Below are positions 1 to 5,691 of a stretch of DNA of 8,794 nucleotides, in pieces (positions within the stretch are counted from its first letter, which is position 1; each line of letters starts with the position of its first letter). The notes under the pieces were generated by a model. It did not search any database. It was given only the letters and a program-made list of their open reading frames with translations, and had not been told where the DNA came from. This DNA is from JAEHDI01 sp035455185 (GTDB lineage Bacteria; Acidobacteriota; Terriglobia; Bryobacterales; Bryobacteraceae). A program made the translations under genes and the position numbers. The DNA is taken from the NCBI GenBank assembly GCA_035455185.1, contig DATIFQ010000123.1, positions 1 to 8,794 of the forward strand. The letters are read 5' to 3'.

Positions 1-713
1 TCCGGCGACCACTCCGGCGCCGCTTTAGGACCCGGGCCGGTCGTCAGCCGCACCGCGTTCTCCGTGCCGATCATCTTCACGTAGACGTCGAGGTTGTCAC
101 CATTGGGCCCCGTCCAGGCGAAAGCCACTTGGTTGCCGTCCGGAGAGAAGCTCGGCATGTACTCGGAGCCCGCATACGTGGTCAGGGGAACCGGCCTCAG
201 CAGCGTGTCGGGCTTTCTCGCTGTCGTCAGATAGTGCCGCAGGGCGAGGAACGCAGCCGCCAGCGCCAACACCAGGGTCACCCCGACATAGAACAGCGCC
301 CACGACCGCCGGCGCAGAGCCGCTGCCTGGGTCGTTACTGCCTCCGCCGCTGCAACCTCCGGTTCGCCATTGCACTGCGTTTCTATCGGGTATACAAACC
401 GGTATCCACGCCGTGGAAACGTTTCGATGTAGCGCGGGTTCTCGGCCGAATCCCCCAGCACCTCTCGCAGCTTGTTTACCGCGGCGTTGATGCTGTGATC
501 GAAATCGACGAACGTGTCCGAAGGCCAGATCCGCTGCCGTAACTCCTCCCGCCCGACAACCTCTCCGGGACGCTCAACCAGCGCCGCCAGAATCAAAAAA
601 GGCTGTTCGGAAATGCGCAGCTTGAGGCTGCTCTTACGAAGCTCCATCGTCGCGAGATCCGCCTCAAAGACTCCGAAGCGCACGACTCGTCTTGTCGAAT
701 GTGTGCCTGTCAT
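1..713 (-). CDS. Winged-helix transcriptional regulator with membrane helix and PD40/TolB-like sensor (partial, C-terminus off window)
   Basis: A CadC/ToxR-like one-component regulator: a cytoplasmic OmpR-type winged helix binds DNA and is tethered by one membrane helix to a sensor domain outside. The visible 237 residues contain a Trans_reg_C domain at about 12-108, with the typical recognition-helix region (DFDHSINAAVNKLREVLGD, 70-88) and closing wing (IETFPRRGYRFVYP, 96-109). A linker follows, then one hydrophobic helix at about 138-158 after RRR, then the start of a beta-propeller with a clear PD40 signature (PSFSPDGNQVAFAW, 187-200). The reading frame stays open to base 3, so most of the propeller lies beyond the left edge. 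The ATG at 713 is chosen because GAAGG sits 8 nt upstream (722-726). This architecture is strongly expanded in Acidobacteriota. Its targets and signal cannot be read from the sequence. It lies 76 nt downstream of the GNAT gene on the same strand but has its own candidate promoter. Confidence 0.9.
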   Translation of the reverse strand, partial: MTGTHSTRRVVRFGVFEADLATMELRKSSLKLRISEQPFLILAALVERPGEVVGREELRQRIWPSDTFVDFDHSINAAVNKLREVLGDSAENPRYIETFPRRGYRFVYPIETQCNGEPEVAAAEAVTTQAAALRRRSWALFYVGVTLVLALAAAFLALRHYLTTARKPDTLLRPVPLTTYAGSEYMPSFSPDGNQVAFAWTGPNGDNLDVYVKMIGTENAVRLTTGPGPKAAPEWSP

Positions 714-734
714 CACGCTCGCCTTCACACGCAA

Positions 735-740
735 ACTATA
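735..740 (-). promoter_or_regulatory. Candidate -10 element for the winged-helix regulator
   Basis: Read on the minus strand, the hexamer is TATAGT, five of six matches to TATAAT, 21 nt upstream of the regulator ATG. A start about 7 nt downstream would give a leader of roughly 15 nt that still includes the GAAGG ribosome binding site. I see no good -35 at 16-18 bp, so this is a weak prediction. Confidence 0.35.
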
Positions 741-789
741 TCGACGCTAATTTCCTTCGACCTGTTCCCGTGAAGGATTGACCCTGCCG

Positions 790-1617
790 TCACCCGGCGT
801 GGCTCTGCTGCCACTCCCGCACCATCACCGCTCGCGTATACGCCACCCGGAACCCAAGTCGCTCGTAGTTTCGCTGAGACACGGTGCCCGGAAGCGTTCC
901 CGCCGTCGCCAGGTCGCACCCCCGCTCCACTGCCGACCGCAACCGCGCCGCGATCAGGGCCACCTGCACTCCCCGCCGCCGGAAGAACGGGTGTGTCGCG
1001 TCGGCATACAGCATCGCCAACCTGTCGCGGACCGCCAGCGCCCCGCCTCCGGAGGGCAGTCCGTCTACGCGAGCCAGATAACAGACGCCTGACCGCATAC
1101 GGAACAGAATCTGTCCGACCTCCAGTTCCTCGGTTCCAGGCTCGTTCCCCTCGAAGAATCCGCGGGCGAGTGTATCCGTCCACACCGTAGCGTCCGATTC
1201 GGCCGTCTCGCGCACCTCCACCCCGCACTCCGTCTCCGGGCTCGGCTCGCCTTCATCAAGACGGCGCACCAGGATATTGTTGAACTCCGCAACGTGGTAC
1301 CCGCGCGCCGCAAGGATTCCGCAAAGCGACGGGTCCGCAAGCGGGCACAGGTCGATGGTCGCCGCCGCGCCCCGGCTGCGGTAAAACTCCTCGACGCGTT
1401 CGATCTCCTGCACCGTCATCGGCTCGTTCATCCCGAGTCCGACCGCGTGGCTCAGCGGTGACGTCGCCCCGGCGAACGCAGCCCACCCGCTCCCTACTGC
1501 CATCACCGCTCCGTCCGAGGCTGGCCACAGCCGGACCATCGCCTCGGCGCACTCCCTCGCACTCTCGGCCTCGCCACCCTCCAGGCGCCGGGCGAGTACG
1601 ATGTCCGAGAAGAACAC
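790..1617 (-). CDS. GNAT family N-acetyltransferase
   Basis: Predicted cytoplasmic acyl-CoA-dependent N-acetyltransferase; the acceptor is unknown. The 275 residues look like two domains. The N-terminal part (1-120) is a degenerate GNAT-like half containing IDLCPLADPSL (88-98). The C-terminal part (about 133-275) is a complete GNAT fold. Its motif A (ATHPFFRRRGVQVALIAARL, 207-226) carries the R-x-x-G-x pyrophosphate-binding loop of acetyl-CoA binders. The C-terminal strand/helix motif NYERLGFRVAYTR (250-262) matches the usual N-x-x-x-x-x-LGF. The start is a GTG at 1617 with no Shine-Dalgarno. It is preceded by TACACT at exactly 6 nt, which suits a leaderless message. An internal ATG (residue 27, 1539) is a weaker alternative. 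It is divergent from etfB across 67 bp. Family assignment is firm; substrate is not inferable. Confidence 0.87.
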   Translation of the reverse strand: MFFSDIVLARRLEGGEAESARECAEAMVRLWPASDGAVMAVGSGWAAFAGATSPLSHAVGLGMNEPMTVQEIERVEEFYRSRGAAATIDLCPLADPSLCGILAARGYHVAEFNNILVRRLDEGEPSPETECGVEVRETAESDATVWTDTLARGFFEGNEPGTEELEVGQILFRMRSGVCYLARVDGLPSGGGALAVRDRLAMLYADATHPFFRRRGVQVALIAARLRSAVERGCDLATAGTLPGTVSQRNYERLGFRVAYTRAVMVREWQQSHAG

Positions 1618-1623
1618 GGCTTC

Positions 1624-1629
1624 AGTGTA
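1624..1629 (-). promoter_or_regulatory. Candidate -10 element for a leaderless GNAT transcript
   Basis: On the minus strand TACACT (TANNNT form) is followed by GAAGCC and then the GTG start, a 6-nt gap. The expected transcription start falls on or next to the start codon. No convincing -35 or Shine-Dalgarno is visible. It mirrors the TATACT element of the divergent etfB gene. Confidence 0.35.
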
Positions 1630-1648
1630 TCCGAATCTCTTCCAGACA

Positions 1649-1660
1649 GCGCGGCCGCGC
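1649..1660. promoter_or_regulatory. 12-bp perfect palindrome in the GNAT/etfB divergent intergenic region
   Basis: GCGCGGCCGCGC equals its own reverse complement. It lies 12 bp upstream of the etfB -10-like hexamer, covering the position where a -35 would be, and 32 bp upstream of the GNAT start. It could be an operator shared by the two divergent genes, but a pure G/C palindrome can also arise by chance in DNA of this composition. Confidence 0.3.
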
Positions 1661-1672
1661 GTCGCGCCTGCA

Positions 1673-1678
1673 TATACT
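1673..1678 (+). promoter_or_regulatory. Candidate -10 element for a leaderless etfBA transcript
   Basis: TATACT matches TATAAT at five of six positions and is followed by GAGTAA and then the etfB ATG, so the first base of the ATG is 7 nt from the end of the hexamer. No Shine-Dalgarno exists between them. No -35 match is seen at 16-18 bp, where the 12-bp palindrome lies instead. Confidence 0.45.
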
Positions 1679-1684
1679 GAGTAA

Positions 1685-2491
1685 ATGCAACCGTTTCACA
1701 TCATCGTCTGCGGGAGCATTGTCCCGGACCCGCTCCAGACCCTGGAGCCGGTCACCGGGCCGTCCGGTCCCGCCCTCAAGAACGAAATGATGCTCCCCGC
1801 CGTGCTCGACCCCTGGGCAGCGCACGCCCTTTTCGAAGCCGCCAACCTCGCGAAGAAAGCACCCGGCAGCAAAGTTTGGCTCGTCAGCCTCGGGCCCAAG
1901 GCGAAGCTCCAGCAGGTGATGATGACGGTCGCACAGAAGGTCCCGTTCGAGTTCGTAGGGCTTGACGGTCCTGCCGGCGGTTTCACCGAAGCATACAACG
2001 TGGCGACTGTACTTGCCGAAGCTATCCAGGCCATCCCCGGCCTCGACCATTCGCGCCTTCTTATCTTCGGTGGTTGGGAGTCCGCGTCTCGGGGTGCTGG
2101 CGTCACCATGCAGATGGTCGGCGAGCGCCTCGGCATCACCGACCAGTTCCAGGGCGTCGACGAGCTCTCCGTCGCCGCGGACGGCTCCCTCCAGGTTCTC
2201 GAACGCATCGAGGGCGGCCGCCATCAGGTCTCGGTCTGCGACGGCCCACCGGCGCTTCTCGGCTGGGCCACCGGCAACCTGCCCGAGCCTCCCAACAATC
2301 CGCAGATTGGCATGACCAACATGCGTGCCATCATGCCCGCGCTCCAGCGCGCGAAACAGGTGAAACTAACAGGAGAGGGCCTCAGCTTCAGCGCCGTCAG
2401 CCTTCCCAGCCAGCGTCGTGAAACGAAAATTGTGAAGGATCTGCCCGCCGACGAGATCGCGCGGGAGATCGTCGAGTGGATCAGGAGCTAG
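1685..2491 (+). CDS. etfB: Electron transfer flavoprotein beta subunit
   Basis: Small subunit of the FAD-containing electron transfer flavoprotein, which takes electrons from acyl-CoA and related dehydrogenases and passes them on, classically to ETF:quinone oxidoreductase. Its 268 residues match the family's usual length. Recognisable landmarks are the opening beta strand and turn HIIVCGSIVPDP (5-16), LDPWAAHALFEAANLAKK (41-58, matching the family's D/N-P-x-x-x-x-A-x-E-A-x-x-L-K), and the strand-rich region around VLERIEGGRHQVSVCDGPP (171-189), which leads to RAIMPALQRAKQ (214-225), equivalent to the family signature ending M-x-A-x-K. The usual D-x-x-T-G-Q-V nucleotide-binding stretch is replaced by ESASRGAGVTMQ (132-143). 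The ATG has no Shine-Dalgarno but a -10-like TATACT 6 nt before it. etfA follows after 6 nt, so the two are co-transcribed. Family firm; partner dehydrogenase unknown. Confidence 0.9.
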   Translation: MQPFHIIVCGSIVPDPLQTLEPVTGPSGPALKNEMMLPAVLDPWAAHALFEAANLAKKAPGSKVWLVSLGPKAKLQQVMMTVAQKVPFEFVGLDGPAGGFTEAYNVATVLAEAIQAIPGLDHSRLLIFGGWESASRGAGVTMQMVGERLGITDQFQGVDELSVAADGSLQVLERIEGGRHQVSVCDGPPALLGWATGNLPEPPNNPQIGMTNMRAIMPALQRAKQVKLTGEGLSFSAVSLPSQRRETKIVKDLPADEIAREIVEWIRS

Positions 2492-2497
2492 ACCGCC

Positions 2498-3529
2498 GTG
2501 GAAACCATCCTCTTTCTCGCACACACCGAAAACGACGGCACGCTCGCCCGCCCGGCGCTCGAGGCGCTCGCCGGCGCGAAATGGCTCGCCGGCGCACTGC
2601 CCGGCTCCACCTTCGCCGCTGGATTGATCGGTGAGAGAACGCAACCCGCCGCCGGTCAGACTGCGTCGTGCGGCGCCTCCCGCTTCCTCTCCGTCACGGG
2701 ATCCGAGTTCGGCCAGCCCCGCTATGCGACCGATGCCGCCGCCGCGGAAGCGCTGTGCCGTGCCGCTGGCACCACGATCGTGATCGCCCCCGCCACCACG
2801 CGCTGGGCGCGTTCACTGGCGGGCGTCGCCCAGCGGCTTGACGGCCGCATCGATTCGCACGTCACCGGAATCTCCGCGGTGGGCGGCAAACTGGTGGTTT
2901 CCCGCTGGTACTACCGGCAGCGGATGGAAGCAGTCCTCGATCGGACGAAAAGACCATGGCTGATCCTGCTTGAGACCAGCGTCTTCCCAGCCTGGAGCGG
3001 CGAGCCAGGCTCAGCCCCGGTTGAGGCCGTCGCCGTCGATGTTCCCGATTCTGCGAAACGAACCCGCTTTGTCGGGGTCCGTGCTCCGAAAACCGACGAA
3101 CAAACAATCCGCCCCGACGCGAATCTGCTCTTCGTCACCGGAGCCGGGTGGACCAAGAAACAATCCGATGGTCAGGTGCACCTCGCCGATGCCGCGGAAC
3201 TGATCCTTGGTTTCCTCCGGAAAACACAGTCGTCGCTCGGCAGCAGCAAATCTCTGGTGGACCTCTCGGGCGAAGGACAGGTGGTGCTCCCCTTCCTGAC
3301 GCATCTCAACCAGGTGGGCCAGACTGGTTCCACGCCGCGCCACCCGAAGGGCTTGGCCACGTGCTGTCACGGTGAGGAGCCTCACGTCGTCGGCTGGCGC
3401 TTCATCAATGAGCGCAGGGCCGTCAACCTCGACCCCAACTGCGGCTGGGCGCGCGGCAAAGCCGATGTCCTCTACGTCGCCGACGCCTTCGAGGTGATGA
3501 AAAAGGTGAACGCTCTACTGGCGGACTAA
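2498..3529 (+). CDS. etfA: Electron transfer flavoprotein alpha subunit (divergent)
   Basis: Large subunit of ETF; its C-terminal domain normally holds the redox-active FAD. The 343 residues are slightly longer than usual (about 310-330). The N-terminal domain (1-180) keeps the alternating fold: the opening strand METILFLAHTENDG, TTIVIAPATTRWARSLAGVAQRL (92-114), then SHVTGISAVGGKLVVSRWYY (120-139). The FAD domain keeps VGQTG (273-277) and the NxDP-like VNLDP (309-313), followed by ADVLYVADAFEVM (322-334). Other expected FAD-binding elements are altered: SGRG is TGAG (214-217) and the GISGAIQH loop is replaced by a Cys-Cys-His segment (GLATCCHGEEPH, 285-296). The start is a GTG; AGGAG lies 10 nt upstream (2483-2487) inside the last codons of etfB, indicating coupled translation. 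It ends 26 bp from the convergent Gfo/Idh gene. A divergent ETF branch rather than the canonical form; identity as ETF alpha is supported by the etfB neighbour. Confidence 0.85.
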   Translation: METILFLAHTENDGTLARPALEALAGAKWLAGALPGSTFAAGLIGERTQPAAGQTASCGASRFLSVTGSEFGQPRYATDAAAAEALCRAAGTTIVIAPATTRWARSLAGVAQRLDGRIDSHVTGISAVGGKLVVSRWYYRQRMEAVLDRTKRPWLILLETSVFPAWSGEPGSAPVEAVAVDVPDSAKRTRFVGVRAPKTDEQTIRPDANLLFVTGAGWTKKQSDGQVHLADAAELILGFLRKTQSSLGSSKSLVDLSGEGQVVLPFLTHLNQVGQTGSTPRHPKGLATCCHGEEPHVVGWRFINERRAVNLDPNCGWARGKADVLYVADAFEVMKKVNALLAD

Positions 3530-3535
3530 CGGCTT

Positions 3536-3556
3536 TCCGCGCCCTCTGCGGTGAAC
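3536..3556. repeat. Short copy of a dispersed TGCGGTGAAC-type repeat
   Basis: The gap between the convergent etfA and Gfo/Idh genes contains a sequence ending CCTCTGCGGTGAAC. It matches, apart from one indel and a few substitutions, the end of the longer element at 4881-4912 in the same orientation. The last base overlaps the stop codon of the Gfo/Idh gene. A CCGC/GCGG stem here is only 4 bp, so I do not call it a terminator. Confidence 0.4.
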
Positions 3557-4827
3557 TACACCTTCGGCAGTGTATACGGCGCCCGGTACTGCTTCGTCAG
3601 CCATGCGTTTGCCTCTTTGTCGCCTGGGAAAGTCTCGGTCTTCGGATCGAACTTCACGTCTCGCCCCAGCCGGTGAGAGATGTTGCCCAGGTGGCAGATG
3701 GTCGTGCTCAGCCGCCCAAGCTCGATGTCGGCGTTCGGCCACTGCCGACTCTTGATGCACTGCAGCCAGTTGCCAGGATGCGATCCGCCCGACGGCTCCG
3801 CGCTCGTGATCACCTCGTTCTTCGGACCGTAGACCTTCCAACCGTCCTCGACGACCAGCGTCCCCTCGGTACCGTAAAACGCCGTCCCCGCGTAGTCGCC
3901 TTCGATCGGATGCATGCTCTGAAAACTATGCATCTCCCAGACCAGCATCATGTCGCCGTAATCGTATGTGACCACCTGTGTGTCCGGTACCTCTTTGGCG
4001 TCGTTAAGCCAGTAGATGCCACCGTTGCTCGAGATCCGCTTGGGCAACGAATTCTCGACGCCGCGCAGCTTCTGAATGCCCCACATGCCGACATCCAGCA
4101 TGTGTACGCCCTGGTTTCCCAGTTCCGTGTTGCAGTAGTCGTAGAAGAACCGCCAGTTATAGTGAAACCGGTTCGGATTGAACGGACGTTTCGGCGCCGG
4201 CCCGAGCCACACGTCATAGTCCGCGCCCGGCGGCGGCGTGCCGTCCGGCGGGTTGCCAATGCTCTTGCGAAGCTGGTTGATCCACGCCTTCACCATGCAC
4301 ACCTTGCCGAGTTTGCCGGAGCCCACGTACTCGATCGCGGTCCGGAAATGCTCGCCGCTCCGCCGCTGCGTGCCCACCTGCACCACGCGGTTGTACTTTC
4401 GCGCCGCGTCGCGCATCATCTGCCCTTCCTGAATCGTGTGCGAAAGCGGCTTCTCGATGTAAATGTCCTTGCCCGCTTGGCAGGCGTGAATGGTCTGGAT
4501 GGCATGCCAGTGGTCCGGCGTGGCGATAATGACGCCGTCGATGTCCTTGTCTTCGAGCACCCGCCGGTAGTCCTTCACCACCGTCGGAGCCTTGTCCTGC
4601 GCCTTCTCGATCTGTGGCGACACCTTCGCGATGATCTCGTCATCGATGTCGCAGATTGTCTTGATCTCCGCGCCCTGCTTGATCGCGCCTAGTGCGTCGC
4701 CGCGCCCCTGGTTACGGCACCCGATCAGCGCGACAACGATCTTCTCGTTCGCTCCCAGCACGCGCCCGGCCGCGGCATGCGCGGACACCAGGCCAGCCGT
4801 CTTCAGGAATGTTCTCCGGTTCTCCAC
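3556..4827 (-). CDS. Tat-exported Gfo/Idh/MocA family oxidoreductase
   Basis: Predicted NAD(P)-dependent sugar or inositol-type dehydrogenase acting outside the cytoplasm. With the GTG at 4827 it has 423 residues. Residues 1-27 are a Tat signal: NRRTFLK (3-9) then a hydrophobic stretch ending around VLGAN. The Rossmann domain follows: IGCRNQGRG (35-43; the second Gly of GxGxxG is Arg), CDID (59-62), IATPDHWHA (101-109) and the cofactor/catalytic EKPLSH (125-130). The C-terminal domain has the family's GVHMLD (240-245) and a bacterial-type tail (NWLQCIKSRQWPNADIELG, 353-371). The frame opens upstream to another GTG at 4875 (439 residues). I prefer 4827 because the Tat motif then starts at residue 3 and a TTGCCC-17-TATCGT promoter ends 6 nt before it. 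Convergent with etfA; transcribed separately from the ABC genes upstream. Substrate unknown. Confidence 0.88.
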   Translation of the reverse strand: MENRRTFLKTAGLVSAHAAAGRVLGANEKIVVALIGCRNQGRGDALGAIKQGAEIKTICDIDDEIIAKVSPQIEKAQDKAPTVVKDYRRVLEDKDIDGVIIATPDHWHAIQTIHACQAGKDIYIEKPLSHTIQEGQMMRDAARKYNRVVQVGTQRRSGEHFRTAIEYVGSGKLGKVCMVKAWINQLRKSIGNPPDGTPPPGADYDVWLGPAPKRPFNPNRFHYNWRFFYDYCNTELGNQGVHMLDVGMWGIQKLRGVENSLPKRISSNGGIYWLNDAKEVPDTQVVTYDYGDMMLVWEMHSFQSMHPIEGDYAGTAFYGTEGTLVVEDGWKVYGPKNEVITSAEPSGGSHPGNWLQCIKSRQWPNADIELGRLSTTICHLGNISHRLGRDVKFDPKTETFPGDKEANAWLTKQYRAPYTLPKV

Positions 4828-4833
4828 GTATTG

Positions 4834-4862
4834 ACGATACACCGTGGAGTTATGGCGGGCAA
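4834..4862 (-). promoter_or_regulatory. Candidate promoter of the Gfo/Idh gene (leaderless)
   Basis: On the minus strand TTGCCC (4862-4857; four of six to TTGACA) and TATCGT (4839-4834; four of six to TATAAT) are separated by 17 bp. TATCGT lies exactly 6 nt before the GTG at 4827, and no Shine-Dalgarno is present. This placement supports the shorter start and a transcript that begins at or next to the start codon. Confidence 0.42.
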
Positions 4863-4880
4863 ACCCTGGTAACACCCGTC

Positions 4881-4912
4881 CTCTTTGGTGTCTTCGTGCC
4901 TTTGCGGTGAAC
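4881..4912. repeat. Dispersed repeat with CTTTGGTGTCTTCGTGCC/TTTGCGGTGAAC pattern
   Basis: The intergenic DNA upstream of the Gfo/Idh gene carries a periodic, purine/pyrimidine-biased element that reads CTCTTTGGTGTC, TTCGTGCC, TTTGCGGTGAAC on the plus strand. From memory, near-identical intergenic elements recur in many unrelated bacterial genomes; I cannot confirm that here. A shorter relative in the same orientation lies at 3536-3556, so the pair brackets the Gfo/Idh gene. The shared core TGCGGTGAAC is at 4903-4912 and 3547-3556. Confidence 0.5.
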
Positions 4913-4922
4913 CGGCCCCGCC

Positions 4923-5660
4923 CTACTTCAGCTTCTCGTCCTTTTCGACTTTTCCGTCACGGACGTGAACAACGCGGTGGGCGTGCATGGCGATGTCGTG
5001 CTCGTGCGTCACCAGCACGATCGTGTTCCCCTGCTGGTGCAGCCGCTCGAACAGCGCCATGATTTCGTTGCCGGTCGCGGTGTCGAGGTTCCCGGTCGGC
5101 TCGTCGGCCAGCAGAATCGATGGATTATTGACCAGCGCGCGCGCCACGGCGACACGCTGCCGCTGGCCGCCCGACAGTTCGCTCGGCTTGTGATACATGC
5201 GTTGCTCGAGGTCCACTTGCCGCATCGCCTGCTTCGCCCGTTCGAGCCTCTGGTCTGCAGCGATGCCGGCATAGATCAACGGCAGTTCCACGTTGTGCAA
5301 AGCCGTCGCGCGCGGCAGGAGGTTGAACGTCTGGAACACGAAGCCGATCTCCTTGTTTCGGATCTGCGCGAGTTCGTCGTCGTTCATCTCGCTCACCAAC
5401 CGCCCGTTGATGTAATACTGGCCCGCCGTCGGCGTGTCCAGGCACCCGATCAGGTTCATCAGCGTGGACTTGCCCGAACCCGAAGGACCCATGATCGCGA
5501 CGTACTCGCCCCGGCGAATCTCCACATCCACCCCGGAGACCGCATGGATCTCCTGGTCGCCCATGAGGTAGGTCTTCCATAGGTCATAAGTGCGGATGAC
5601 AACGCCGTCGCGCCGTAATTGTTCGCCGCGTTCGGTTAATTCCTCGACTGCTGGGTTCAT
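4923..5660 (-). CDS. ABC transporter ATP-binding protein, MacB/LolD-like
   Basis: Cytoplasmic ATPase of a type VII (MacB/LolD/FtsE-like) ABC system. These use ATP to drive a mechanotransmission permease that moves lipoproteins, peptides or drugs across the envelope rather than simple solutes. All motifs are intact in 245 residues: Walker A GPSGSGKST (58-66), Q-loop VFQTFNLLP (108-116), signature LSGGQRQRVAVARAL (162-176), Walker B ILLADEPTGNLD (182-193) and H-loop VTHE (217-220). The roughly 20-residue N-terminal extension is hydrophilic. The ATG at 5660 has GAGGA 6 nt upstream. It follows the membrane-fusion gene by 31 nt and is clearly in the same operon. The expected next gene, a MacB-type permease, is missing; downstream lies the independently promoted Gfo/Idh gene. 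Family is certain; cargo unknown. Confidence 0.93.
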   Translation of the reverse strand: MNPAVEELTERGEQLRRDGVVIRTYDLWKTYLMGDQEIHAVSGVDVEIRRGEYVAIMGPSGSGKSTLMNLIGCLDTPTAGQYYINGRLVSEMNDDELAQIRNKEIGFVFQTFNLLPRATALHNVELPLIYAGIAADQRLERAKQAMRQVDLEQRMYHKPSELSGGQRQRVAVARALVNNPSILLADEPTGNLDTATGNEIMALFERLHQQGNTIVLVTHEHDIAMHAHRVVHVRDGKVEKDEKLK

Positions 5661-5691
5661 GCTCGGTCCTCGCTTCGAAAAAAATCGCGGG

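Noticed and set aside
129..750. Plus-strand open frames over the regulator gene
   Set aside because: The minus-strand frame encodes a complete winged helix, membrane helix and PD40 motif, so the plus-strand frames are shadows.
1685..3529. Bifurcating ETF (FixAB/Bcr-type) assignment
   Set aside because: No fixC, fixX, ETF-quinone oxidoreductase or acyl-CoA dehydrogenase lies nearby, and the residues used to separate ETF groups are altered, so no group was assigned.
3530..3555. Bidirectional terminator between convergent etfA and Gfo/Idh
   Set aside because: The only inverted repeat is 4 bp (CCGC/GCGG) with no T-run on either strand; the sequence is better explained as a repeat fragment.
3673..4692. 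Plus-strand open frame of 339 codons opposite the Gfo/Idh gene
   Set aside because: It is an antisense shadow of a gene with strong motif support. Its translation is Arg/His/Val/Leu-rich without any recognisable domain, typical of GC-rich antisense frames.
4828..4875. N-terminal extension of the Gfo/Idh protein to the GTG at 4875
   Set aside because: It has an AGAGGA only 3 nt from the start, would give an untypically long n-region before the Tat motif and would place the TTGCCC-17-TATCGT promoter inside the gene.
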